64,000 bases of DNA from an uncultured Akkermansia sp. (GTDB taxonomy: Bacteria; Verrucomicrobiota; Verrucomicrobiia; Verrucomicrobiales; Akkermansiaceae), in NCBI GenBank assembly GCA_905200945.1, contig CAJKMG010000002.1, forward strand, positions 248,001 to 312,000, read 5' to 3'. Shown piece after piece: positions 7,798-17,600 of the stretch (position 1 is the stretch's first letter; every line of letters starts with the position of its first letter). The notes beneath the pieces were generated by a model that had not been told where the DNA came from, did no database searches, and was given only the letters and a program-made list of their open reading frames with translations. Both the position numbers and the translations under genes were made by a program.

Positions 7798-8714
7798 CAT
7801 TTCCAGCATAAGCCCATCAAAACTTCAAAAGCTTCATTCTCGTTCCTATAACATTGCCTGAAACAGAATTCATCCACATATTTCTGTAGGTGTTTAAGAG
7901 AAACATGGTGAAATATCCCATGAATACCTCTTTTCAGTAAGGCCCAAAAGCTTTCAATTCCATTAGTGTGAACCCCATTGCCCGCACTAAACATGACATT
8001 ATGGTCAATCATGATGCGGGTAAGATTCTTATTGTTAGGGTAGTTTAGAATATTGTAGCCCTTGAACTGGTCAGTCATGACTTTGGTATTAGGTTTGCAA
8101 ACCTTGCTAAGGACATTGAACAATTGTTTGCCCGTCAATTGTTTCCCCTCTTCATTCCTATTGGCAACGACGGCATGAACTTTCCCAGTTCCCCTTTCTC
8201 TGACTCCAATCACAGGAACTTTAGCCGTCCCTCTTCCTCTAGGATTTTTCGGCAAATCGTCATCATCCCCATGTTCATTCTTCTTCCGAGGTTTTCCTCC
8301 AACATAGGTTTCGTCAATCTCAACAATCGCCTCAAAAGTTTCTCCTACCTCTCTTTTTGCCATAGCACTTCTAATTTTGTGAACCATCCTCCAAGCGGTT
8401 TTATAAGAAACACCTAACTCCCTTTTCAATTGCATGGCTGAAATCCCTTTTTTAGACAAACAAACCATATTAATAGCATAAAGCCAATGTCTTAAAGGCA
8501 TTCTTGTTTCCTCAAAAATGGTTCCCTTGAAAATAGAGAATTCCATCTTACAGTTGTTGCAATAGGCATTGCGGCAATTATAGTGAGCGTGATAAACCTT
8601 CTCCGTTTTCCCGCAAAATGGGCAAACTATTTTTCCCTCAAACCGTTTTTCAATGAGATATTTTGCCACGCTCTCATCATCAGGGAATTTTTCAATGAAT
8701 TCGCGGTACGTCAT
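7797..8714 (-). CDS. IS1595-family transposase
   Basis: 305 residues. An N-terminal zinc ribbon has CPFC at 31-34 and CNNC at 52-55. The DDE domain shows D134 (VEIDETYVGG), D215 (VMTDQFKGY) and the HTNGIESFW block with N251 and E254, the ISXO2/IS1595 arrangement. It looks intact. A strong Shine-Dalgarno AAAGGAG (8721-8727, minus strand) lies 6 bp before the ATG but falls in a hairpin stem. It should act on the inverted repeats at 3949-3974 and 9326-9351 and generate the 8-bp duplication seen there. Confidence 0.93.
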   Translation of the reverse strand: MTYREFIEKFPDDESVAKYLIEKRFEGKIVCPFCGKTEKVYHAHYNCRNAYCNNCKMEFSIFKGTIFEETRMPLRHWLYAINMVCLSKKGISAMQLKRELGVSYKTAWRMVHKIRSAMAKREVGETFEAIVEIDETYVGGKPRKKNEHGDDDDLPKNPRGRGTAKVPVIGVRERGTGKVHAVVANRNEEGKQLTGKQLFNVLSKVCKPNTKVMTDQFKGYNILNYPNNKNLTRIMIDHNVMFSAGNGVHTNGIESFWALLKRGIHGIFHHVSLKHLQKYVDEFCFRQCYRNENEAFEVLMGLCWK

Positions 8715-8717
8715 GTT

Positions 8718-8743
8718 CTACTCCTTTCTTTTTCTAGGAGTAG
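8718..8743 (-). promoter_or_regulatory. Hairpin sequestering the transposase ribosome-binding site
   Basis: CTACTCCT (8718-8725) and AGGAGTAG (8736-8743) form a perfect 8-bp stem with a 10-base loop. On the transposase mRNA the stem contains most of the Shine-Dalgarno sequence. This would limit translation from through-transcripts, as known in other insertion sequences. Confidence 0.55.
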
Positions 8744-8763
8744 TGTAATGGATTATGGATGAG

Positions 8764-8779
8764 TTACAAGATTAAAGTA
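8764..8779 (+). repeat. Internal partial copy of the terminal repeat
   Basis: TTACAAGATTAAAGTA matches the inner 16 positions of the terminal inverted repeat consensus, in the same orientation as the right end. The outer ten positions are not preserved. It lies just upstream of the transposase and may be the relic right end of a shorter ancestor. Confidence 0.6.
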
Positions 8780-8829
8780 AATAAAATTTCAAATTGCTAT
8801 TTGGGAAAATATTGATAAAATCATTTTTC

Positions 8830-9282
8830 ATGATAGATATCACCACAAGCTTCGCCCTAATCAAGGGCGCAATAGACATTGTTAAGTCCCTCAGAAAGAA
8901 TATCTCGGATACTAAATTTCAAAAAGAGCTTATTAGTGTCTATGATTCCTTGATTGATTTGAAAGGAGAACTTCTCTCTCTCCAAACTCAAAATGCGGAG
9001 TTGTCCGATGTTAATCGTAAGCTCGAGCAACGACTCGCGGAGTATGACAACTGGGAAAAGACAAAGAGCCGCTATAAGCTTGAAAAGTTTGAACCGGGTG
9101 TTTTTGCTTATGCTCTTAAGGAAGAATTCCGTGGAGAAGAGACTTTTCACTATCTTTGCCCCGCTTGTATGGAGAAAAGACAGAAGGGTGTTATTTCCAA
9201 GACACATACAAATGGCTCGGCATACAAATGTTCGATATGCAATTGGAGAGTTGATTCTTATGCTGGTCCTATGATGATTTGA
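8830..9282 (+). CDS. Coiled-coil zinc-ribbon protein, element cargo
   Basis: 150 residues from the ATG at 8830 (MIDITTSFALIKGAIDIVKSL); an in-frame start at 8794 adds 12 residues. A helical start is followed by a coiled coil (about residues 30-70, heptads around LISVYDSLIDLKGELLSLQT and ELSDVNRKLEQRL). The C-terminus holds a zinc ribbon with CPACMEK and, about 27 residues on, CSICNWR. I do not recognise a function. It lies between the internal repeat copy and the right end of the element, so it may be a late addition to the cargo. Nucleic-acid or protein binding would suit its build. Confidence 0.65.
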   Translation: MIDITTSFALIKGAIDIVKSLRKNISDTKFQKELISVYDSLIDLKGELLSLQTQNAELSDVNRKLEQRLAEYDNWEKTKSRYKLEKFEPGVFAYALKEEFRGEETFHYLCPACMEKRQKGVISKTHTNGSAYKCSICNWRVDSYAGPMMI

Positions 9283-9325
9283 TTTCTTCATCAAGATTTA
9301 TTACACAAAGTGTTGTTTTTGAAGG

Positions 9326-9351
9326 TTACAAGATTAAGGTATATAGTTCCG
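9326..9351 (-). repeat. Right terminal inverted repeat of IS1595 element
   Basis: Read on the minus strand it starts CGGAACTATATACC and ends TCTTGTAA, matching the left end at 23 of 26 positions. Confidence 0.85.
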
Positions 9352-9359
9352 TTATTTTA
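9352..9359 (+). repeat. Target-site duplication, right copy
   Basis: TTATTTTA, identical to 3941-3948, directly abutting the right inverted repeat. Confidence 0.85.
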
Positions 9360-9657
9360 TCGTCACGATTTCATTAACCGGAGATGCGCATACCCCTTAT
9401 GATGCCTACGTCAGGGAGATAAAAGCCCATTGTTGAAAAACACGGCGGAGAATACCTGGTCAGGACCAAATGAGGTCATTCCGTTGATTTCTGGCTGGAA
9501 GACGAACCGTGTGATTGTCATCCGGATTCCCTCCAGGGAAAGCCTAGAATGCTGCTTTGCATCGGAAGAGTACCGGCAGCTCAAATCGCTGCGGGAGGAT
9601 TCCGTGGACAGCCATGCCATCATCGTGAAAGGAACGGATTATGATGAAACTTTGTGA
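9352..9657 (+). pseudogene. DUF1330 gene remnant
   Basis: Three reading-frame pieces together spell a DUF1330-like protein: IVTISLTGDA to YVREIKA (from 9359), IVEKHGGEYLVRT (from 9429), then NEVIPLISGWKTNR through VDSHAIIVKG (from 9469). Two frameshifts separate them, and the first codons lie 5.4 kb away at 3933-3948 across the IS1595 element. The natural family is about 95-100 residues. The gene was probably broken by the insertion and then drifted, although order of events cannot be proved here. Confidence 0.8.
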
Positions 9658-9918
9658 AGGACTGCACCAGCTCAGGGTTGATTTCCGGGTGACACCGGAA
9701 ATCAGGAGGTTTGCGTATACTTATTTATTGAGGGAGACGCCTGCTATCTGATTGATTCCGGCATGGACGGAAGCGAGAAGGCCGTTTTTTCCTACATGGA
9801 GGAAACCGGGCAAAGGCCGGAGGAAACCAAAGGGATTTTCCTGACACACGCCCACCCGGACTACATCGGCAGTGCGTCCAGAATCAGGGAAATGGAAATG
9901 GGGCCAGTCCACACTCAA
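9641..9918 (+). pseudogene. Metallo-beta-lactamase-fold hydrolase remnant
   Basis: An ATG at 9641/9644 opens KLCEGLHQLRVDFRVTPE, then a frameshift near 9722 leads to EGDACYLIDSGMDGSEKAV and FLTHAHPDYIGSASRIREME, where homology ends. THAHPDYIG corresponds to the THxHxDHxG zinc motif with the last His changed to Tyr. Only the first third of a normal-length enzyme remains. The start overlaps the end of the DUF1330 remnant, so the two were probably one operon that decayed together. Confidence 0.7.
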
Positions 9919-10004
9919 ATCATTCCTTATTTTATCCTTTATTTTCCAATCAACAATTTTCGCGCTAAAAGTCGCGTATAAAAGAACAACGACATTTTAT
10001 TTTT

Positions 10005-10799
10005 ATGAACTGCCCTTTTCTGAAAAAATTCGTTTCTCTGTTTATCCTGCCCCTTCTGGGGCTGCTCTCCCTGCACGCAGAAGAAGTTCCCTCCAGCCCT
10101 CCCCCTGCGCCTCTTGTCATCGACGGCATTCCCGCCAATCAGGTTCAGTTGGTTCTAATAGGCGACTCCATAACGAACGATTTGCGTCAAAACAAAAAGC
10201 CCTTGCATGAATTTCAACCGGTCTGGCAAAAATATTACGCTCCCTACAAGGCGCTGAACCTGGGAGTGAGCGGAAACAAGACCAGCGACGTGTTGAACCG
10301 CATCAACAACGGTATGCTCGACCACATAAAGCCGCGAGTTGCCATGCTGATGATAGGAACGAACAATACGGGAGCCGGAGAATCCGTCGAAGACACGGTC
10401 AAGGGCATCCAGAGCGTCGTAGACAAAATACATGAAAAACTGCCGAGTACCCGCATCCTCTTGCTGAACATCCTCCCGAACGACATACGAGACTGGCATG
10501 TAAGGGGAGCCCAGGACCCCAAAGAAAAATGGCTTAAGGATCAGGAAATTAACAAGCAAATCAACGCCTTTTATGCGAATTCTTCGTTTGTCACCTGCCT
10601 CAATCTCGAAAAAGTCTTTCTGAACAAGGACGGCAGCATCAATGAAACGCTTTATTACGATCCCCAGGAAGTCAACTTCCTGGGCAGAAAATGCGGTCCC
10701 CTGCACCCTTCGACGGCTGGCCACACCCTGATGGCAGAGGCCATCAAACCCGTCCTGAAAAAGCTTATGGAAAAGCCGGCACTCTCTCCAGAGCAATAA
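10005..10799 (+). CDS. Exported SGNH/GDSL-family hydrolase
   Basis: 264 residues with a signal peptide (hydrophobic run FVSLFILPLLGLLSL, cleavage near HAEE). Block I is GDS55IT, block II GVSGNKTSD, block III GTN120N, and the catalytic His is probably H234 in PLHPSTAGH. The pattern is closest to the PAF-acetylhydrolase-like SGNH group, which removes acetyl or other acyl groups, often from carbohydrates. In a mucin user, sugar O-deacetylation is a plausible task, but the substrate is inferred only. It stands alone between decayed genes and an intergenic stretch. Confidence 0.83.
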   Translation: MNCPFLKKFVSLFILPLLGLLSLHAEEVPSSPPPAPLVIDGIPANQVQLVLIGDSITNDLRQNKKPLHEFQPVWQKYYAPYKALNLGVSGNKTSDVLNRINNGMLDHIKPRVAMLMIGTNNTGAGESVEDTVKGIQSVVDKIHEKLPSTRILLLNILPNDIRDWHVRGAQDPKEKWLKDQEINKQINAFYANSSFVTCLNLEKVFLNKDGSINETLYYDPQEVNFLGRKCGPLHPSTAGHTLMAEAIKPVLKKLMEKPALSPEQ

Positions 10800-11139
10800 T
10801 GCCATCCCTCTCCGGGAGCTATCCTTTCACTTATCAGAGCCTAAAGGCATTAGTCTTCATTCATGGAATCCAGCGCGGAACCGGGCATGGAGAGGTTCCT
10901 GAGAAATCCCTTCTTTGCCAGAACGCTCATCTCCCTCCCGCCCGGCGGCATGCAGAACATTTTTCCCTGATTGCAGCCATGGTCCGAAAAAACGCAGAAG
11001 AGCACCGGGGGAAGTACAGCCTTGAGCGCAAAGCCCATTAATCGTCCATCGCTACAGCCAGCCAAATTTTCACAATATCCTTGATAAAAAATTACCAAAT
11101 TCCGGTGAACCCAAATCGGGGTTGAGCTGTCCCACTCCT
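10800..11139. other. Intergenic stretch without recognised gene
   Basis: About 340 bp. A minus-strand open frame (10850-11098) has no recognisable family, start signal or terminator. I see nothing else firm here; a degraded gene is possible. Confidence 0.4.
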
Positions 11140-11550
11140 ATGACTGATACTCATTACACCTCCGAAACGGAGAATGTCGGGCAATTCCGCTGCGAAACCA
11201 CCTTTATTCCTTCCAACATCACTTTTGCCACGGACCTGCCCGCTTCTTTTGAAGGCCGCGCAGAATTCCCCTCCCCCGGAGTTTTGCTCGGTTCCACGCT
11301 CGCCTCCTGCATGATGAGCCTGGTTTCCGTGGTCGCGGCCAGAAAAGGAGTGGATTTGAAAGGCATGCGCGTTCTGGCGCGTGCGGCGGAATCATCCAGG
11401 GGAATTGAAAAAATTGAACTGAAGGCAATCATGCCCCTGGAAGGCAGCCACCCTCTCCGCGCCATGCTGGAAAAAACCGCCTTGTCCTGCCCTGTGCGCC
11501 AGGCGTTGCGGCCCGATCTGGAAACGCCCATTGAATGGGAATGGAAGTAA
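11140..11550 (+). CDS. OsmC-family protein
   Basis: 136 residues from the ATG at 11140; the longer open frame starts with TTG and gives no added homology. The two redox cysteines of the OsmC fold are present: C57 in GSTLASCMMSL and C117 in ALSCPVRQAL, spaced as in the family. OsmC/Ohr proteins reduce organic or inorganic peroxides with thiol help in the cytoplasm. The sequence is closer to the YhfA-like OsmC group than to Ohr, judged by eye. A strong hairpin terminator follows. Confidence 0.85.
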   Translation: MTDTHYTSETENVGQFRCETTFIPSNITFATDLPASFEGRAEFPSPGVLLGSTLASCMMSLVSVVAARKGVDLKGMRVLARAAESSRGIEKIELKAIMPLEGSHPLRAMLEKTALSCPVRQALRPDLETPIEWEWK

Positions 11551-11615
11551 ACAGCCGTCAGGGAAGTCAACCCAAGCCTGAAGTTATCCTTAAAACATCC
11601 CTTTTATTCACGAAG

Positions 11616-11647
11616 AAAGCCGCTGCGGAATGTTCCGCAGCGGCTTT
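11616..11647. terminator. Shared terminator hairpin between osmC-like gene and autotransporter
   Basis: A perfect 15-bp stem (AAAGCCGCTGCGGAA with its complement) with a 2-base centre lies between two convergent genes. T-rich ends are short on both strands, but stem stability suggests bidirectional use. Confidence 0.7.
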
Positions 11648-11670
11648 CCGATTAACCGGCGTTTTTTCCT

Positions 11671-14600
11671 TTAGAAGTTGTAGCGGTAGCCGACGCTCCC
11701 GTTGATGGAACTGGAACCGCTGCGGATATCCGCATTGCCGTCCACAAAAATGACGCCCTGGGTGCCCACGGGAACGCTCAGCCCCGCGCCAATCTGGAAG
11801 GCCGTGCTTCCGACCTTGGCGCCATACACCGGACGCGTATAGGAGGGATCTGCCAGGAAGCCCACATTAGCCTGCCCGCGGCGGTCTCCCATATCCTGGG
11901 AAACGTTCACCCGTACTTCTCCCAGCGCTTCACGCCCGAAGATATTGGACCCCATGAGTCCGGAGAGCCGGGCACCCACAGCGACAGCAGCCGTAGTCAG
12001 TTCCTGGTCTTCCACCTTCAGTCCGGCATTTCCGGCAGAACCGCTTTCCCGATAGCCGTCCATGCGGGTCGTCACGATGGAAGCGTTAAACAAAGGCTGG
12101 AGAATCACGCTCCTGTCTTCATTGAGAGCGATGTCATATGCCAACTCGTACATGGCGCCGAAACCGGCTCCCGTCGTATTGCCGCGGGCCTGGTAAGACC
12201 CCGTACCGTAATTCACCGTGCGCGTCAGCGAGGCATCATTCCAGCCACCCGTCAAAATCAACAGATGGGACCATTTACGGTACTGGTAGCGGGCGAACAG
12301 ATTGACATAGTAACTGTCCAGGTCTCCGTCCGCCGTATCCGCCGCGCTGGCCGTCAGGCTTCCGTAATTGGCAGTAAACGCAGCTCCCGCAGTGAGGCGG
12401 TCGTTGATATCCACGTCCATGCCTACCGTGCCTCCCCAGGTGGTGAGTTCGTAGCCGCTTTCATCCCCCCTGGTGTCCAGCTTGGCATAAGACCCGGTTC
12501 CCTGCATCCACATATGGAAGTAGGGCATGTCTTCATGGACATATGCAGGGTTAACGCCCATCTGCGCCACGCGGTTGCGTATCCAGCCCATCTGGTCGCG
12601 CAGGGAGTCGCGCTGGGCGATGCCCAGGCTGGTAACCGTGCTGCCGACGGCGGCGGCCAGTTTGCGGGCGGCGCCGGAATAGTCGCCTGAATTCTGGGAG
12701 AGAAGAACAGAGGTATAGAAATCGCGCAAGGCAGAGCCTTCCTCCATGTGATAGCGGGAATTCCAAAGGATGTCCGCTCCAGTAGCGGCATTCCGCGTCA
12801 GGGAAGAGTCACGGAAAATGTTTTCCGTGCGCGCCGTACCGGTGAGGATGATGGCCGTCATGCTGTCATTGGTGGTCAGCTCCAGGTTTTCATACATGGA
12901 ACCAAGAATCATGTCCTGGAGGGTGACATTGTCACCCAGGGACACCAGCGCGCCGTCCGTTGTCTTGAACAATTCCATATTCAGCGTTTCCGAACTCCCG
13001 GAAACCAGGGTATCCAGATTGTTCATGACCAGCGTGACTTCCCCCGTCCCGTCTCCCAGCGTAATATTTCCGCTGGAGGTGACAAAGGGATTGCCCAAGC
13101 CGTCCACCGTTGTGGAGGAAGTGGTAATGGCCACTGTGCTGTCCCCTGTCACGCTCAAGCCGTCCGAGCCAAGCGTCAGCTGGGTTTTGGGATCGTCTGC
13201 GCTGCCGATATTGAGCGTGCCGCCGTTCACGGTAATCCCCTGATAGGAAGCCTGGGCGGGATTGCCGCCCTCCCCTGCCGCTCCGGCCAGGGTCAGCACG
13301 CCGCCGTCACTCACATTCAGGTGATAACCTGCATTGCCCGCACCCTTGATAGTCTGGACGCTTCCGTTGCCGGATTTGACGTTGAGCGTTCCGGATGCCC
13401 CGTCCAGAGTACCGGTAAAGGTATGGGAATCGGAAGAGCTGATCGTCATTTCCGCACCGCTCAGCTTTAGAGCTCCGCCGCCCTCCAGTCCGGAAACGGT
13501 ATTCACGGAACCGGTTGCAGCGGACAGGGCGGACCCTTCACGGATATCCAGCAGGACACCGTTCAGGGAAGAGCCGTTGCCCAGTGTCAGGGAGGAGTCT
13601 GTTCCCGTACCACCCAAGGTCAGCGTACCGTCCCCGGAGATAGTCACTTCCGTGACATGGCTGCCGGCCTGCTGGCCGGTAAGAACCATCTGGGCTCCGT
13701 TACCCAAATTCAGGGTTCCCCCTCCCGCGCCGGCAGCCAGCGTCTCCACCGTGGTTACACGGGAGGCGCCGTCATTCCGTCCGCCCAGCGTTATGTCTCC
13801 GCCCGCGAGTTCCAGCGTAGTAAGGCTATTGCCTGCACCGTTCAGGATGATATTTCCCTCCGAGGAACTGAGACTGGAGTCATTCCCGGTGAAGTTTCCT
13901 TCTACGGTGAGGGTTTCCGCACCTTTCTTGACAAAATCAACATGGTCCCCGCTGATGGTTCCGCCGTAGCTGTTGCCGCCGGCGTCAACATCCTGAACCA
14001 GATCCACCACGGCGTGGTTGGAAGCCGCATCATCCGCCGTATTCGTCACGACCAGAGCGCCGTCGCTGCCGACCAAGTTGCTGACTTTCAGGCCGTCCCC
14101 GTTCCGGGAGGCTTCCGGAGCCCCGTTCAGGCTCACATGAAGCGTGGTGCCATTAATGCCGACAGCCTTGTAGGGATCCAGCGCGGCGTAATCGCTGATA
14201 TTGGGGTTGTCTGAATTGGGGGTGGTGTCCACCAGATAGACAAGGTCCGTATTGCCGCTGACCATCAGCGTCCCGTCCGCACCCAGGACTTCCGTCACGG
14301 TATAGCCGAGGGAAGCCAGGAGAGGAGAGAATCCGATTTGCTTGAAATTATCCACAGCCAAGGTTCCCGTTGTCAGTACAAGCCCTACGCCGTCAGTGGA
14401 ATCCCGGTTGGCGGCAAGCAGGTCCAGAACACCCTGGTTGCTGAGGTTGATGGTTGTTGTGGCGGCGGAAAGCGTCAGGCTGTCCGCATCAATAACGCCC
14501 TGTCCGGTAGTTCCGCCCGCTGTAAGGCTGCCGGAATCCAGTTTCAGCGTCACCGTCTTGCCCGTCATGTCCAGAGCACCGGAAACGCCTGTAAGCCGGG

Positions 14601-17600
14601 AGTAATCCTCCATGACGATGGAGCCGACCATGGAGCCGGACAGGCCGCCCAGATTGATGGTATTCAGGGCTCCCTGCGTTCCGGCGGAAGCGGCCACTTC
14701 CACGTTTCCGGCGGTTTTGGCTTCCGCGTTTGCCAGGCTTCCCTTCGTAATCAGAATAACGTTGGCCGCATCCAGAGAAGCCAGATCGAGAACGCCGTTG
14801 TTAACGGTGACCCGGCCGGAACCCAGAGAGTCAGCCCCTTCCAAAGTAACGGTGCCCGTTCCCGAGAGGGTGGTAGAACCGGTAAATTCAGTATTTCCTC
14901 CCGCCAGCGTTATCTCCCCGGTAGTGTCAATGACCAGAGTACCGGCTCCGGAAAGGGAGCCTGCCCAGGCGCCTCCATTATCAATCCGGGCAGTAGCGCC
15001 TCCCGCAATGGAGAGTGCGCCAAGGAAGGTGTTCCGCCCGGACAGGGAAAGCGTTCCGGCGTTTACGGATACCGTGCTGCCGGCCGTGCCGCTGATGACG
15101 CCTTCGTAGGAGAAATCACGGGCAAAAGCCAGCGTGGAATTATTCTGGATGTCAATGCTGTCCCCAAGCTTGGTCACATTGGCGGAATCCACGGTAACCG
15201 TGCCGCGGTGCACCTTGAGCTGTCCATCCAGGTTGACGCCTCCCGCCAGGGTAATATTGCCCGTGCCCTGGGTAGAAAACGCCGTGCCGCTCAAATCGCC
15301 GCTAAGGATGAAATCCCTAGTGGCAAAGACCTGATTGCCCGTAAAGACGATGTCATTGGCAAACGTTCCCCCGGCTGTGCCGTTCCATTCCGTACGGACA
15401 TTGGAATTCGCCAGTTTCAGGGTGCCGTCCGCCCCCATCGTTACGTTATTCAACTGGAAATAGCCGGACGTCACGGACAGGGTTCCCTGGAATTCCTCAC
15501 CCATATTCAGGACGTTGGCCCCATAACTGGTTCCCAGCCCCACGGAAACGGTTCCGGTGCCGGAAACATTCAGGTTCAGAGCTGAGTTGTCATTAGCACC
15601 GCTGACCGTCAGTACGGAACCGTTCGCCAATTCCACAGTTTTTCCATTGGCCAGAGCCTTGGCGACGGTGGCAGCCACTTCCTCTCCCAGTATCATGGAA
15701 CCGCCCGTCCATGTCATGTTGTCTGCCGTAAACGCTGTGTCAAAAGAGCCGGAAGCCAGATTAAGGCTGCCTCCCTGCAGGTTGATTATGCCCATTCCCG
15801 GCTGAACGTCTGCCGTAGCCAGCGTGAGCATGCCGTCTGTAACAGTAATGGCCCCGGACCCCAGGGAGTTGGCGACCTGGGCTACCAGTTCACCCTGCTG
15901 GACGAAAATATCTCCGTCCCAGCCAGTATTGTCCAAATTAAGGGTCAACTTCCCTTCGCCACGCTTGGTCAACGTCCCCTGGGCGATTTTTCCGGTGCCG
16001 TCGGAAACGAAGACATAGTCGCTGCCGGCGGCGTTGTTGACCGTGATGGAAGACGGAGTCACCGCACCGGAAAGGGTGACGGTTCCCGCTCCGGTGTTGT
16101 TAAAGATCAAGTCTTTCCCGGCGGCCGTCTCCGCAGAACCTTCAATGCCCCATTGGGCACCCGTGTTCGTATCGCTCCAGACCAAGCCTTCCGTCCCCTG
16201 CCAGATCCATACGTCCCCGGCTGAAGTAACTACCAGTTTGAGAGTGGTACCTGTCTGCTCCAGTTCGTAAATCAGCGCTTCGTCTCCGGTATATCCGGCC
16301 CAGTTAAAGACGGCGCTGGCGGAATCAAGACCGCTGGCGGCGGAAATCAGGGTATATTCCCCAGCTTCCGTAATGCCTTCAAGTCCATTCAGCGTAAGGT
16401 TGAACGTTCCGGCCCCGAAAGCCCCCCCCACTCCAAGGGAGGAGCTGATATCCAGAGTCAGCGTGGAGTTGGCCGCCAGATTCAGGGCGCCCGCAGTCGT
16501 CATCCGCGTATTGGCCCCCATCGTAATGTTCCCCAGGGACGTAGCCCCGGAAGCAGTAAGAGCGAGCGTTCCCCCCTGAATATTCGTCAGCCCCGTGTAG
16601 CTGACCGTCCCTCCCAGCGTCAACGTCTCATCGCTGACCTTGGTCAGGGACAGAACGCCGGCTTCGTCATACGCAATGGAAGTGGCTCCGTACGCAAGAG
16701 CAACACCGCGGTCTGTAAGCGTGCCGTTGTACGTGCCGGACCCCACCGTCAGCGTACGTGCGCCGCCTACGGCGCCTACCTGGGAATTGTTCGTTCCGTC
16801 CAGAGAAGCAATTTCAACATCCCCCAGCACGCGCATGAAGGCGAATCCGGTAGTGTCCGTTCCGGATGTCAGGGTGACGCCACCCTGAGAAAGGGAAGTG
16901 CGCAAATCCAGCCCGGCGCTATAGCCGTTGGAGGCATTCATGGTGATCATCCCGGTAAATCCGGAAGCGTCTCCGCTGATAATGAGCTTGCCATTGGAAT
17001 TGTACCTGCCGTCTCCCGCTCCGCGGCTGTAGGTCAGAGAACCTGCTCCGGAGAGCGTTCCGGTAAAGCCCATTTCCTTGGCCCAGTTGTCCCTGCCCAC
17101 CAGGGAGACCGCCCCGTTGACGGTAACGGTTCCCGTAAAGTCATGCTGGTAATTGGTGGCGTTTGCCTGGGAGGCGTCCACCCATTTCAGGGAGACGGCG
17201 TCAGATGCGGACGTACCCAGAATCAGATCGGAACCGATGGTGTGGTGGGAGGTTCCCGAACTGTTGCCGGCAATAATCAGGGACGTGCCGTTCTCCAGGG
17301 TGACGGAAGAACCGGTGCCTCCCCAGCGGATGGCTGCAGTTCCGTTCCCTATCTGGAGGGAACCCTCCTGCACCACGATGTGGCCGGAGTTGCTCCCCGT
17401 CAGTTTCAACAAGCCCGTGCCGGTTTTCCGGACAGTTCCTTCCCCGGTGATGGCATTGCCGAAAACAATGTCGGACGGAGTTGCCAGAGTAATCCATGAG
17501 CCGGAATCCGGAGAGAGGGAGAATACCGGGTCGGTGACGGTTCCCAAATCCACCGCCACCGTCGCTCCATTGGCCGCACCCAAAAAGGAACCGGCCCCCC

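Larger units (their letters stand above)
3949..9351 (-). mobile_element. IS1595-family transposon with passenger genes
   Basis: 5,403-bp element bounded by 26-bp imperfect inverted repeats (23 of 26 positions match, mismatches all transitions) and flanked by an exact 8-bp duplication TTATTTTA. It holds an IS1595-type transposase, a Panacea/toxin pair, an HTH-RHH regulator, three exported proteins and a coiled-coil zinc-ribbon protein. It is clearly more AT-rich than the chromosome around it, most of all at 4000-5340, which suggests transfer from another host. The strand given is that of the transposase. IS1595 elements with passenger genes are known as a class; this cargo set I do not recognise. 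Confidence 0.88.

Noticed and set aside
10850..11098. Minus-strand 82-codon open frame
   Set aside because: No recognised domain, weak start context and no partner signals; could be a remnant but cannot be supported.
14338..15585. Long plus-strand open frames opposite the autotransporter (up to 415 codons), and others at 12265-20007
   Set aside because: They mirror the repeat coding on the other strand, have Gly/Arg/Gln-rich meaningless translations and no start signals; the autotransporter frame fully explains the region.
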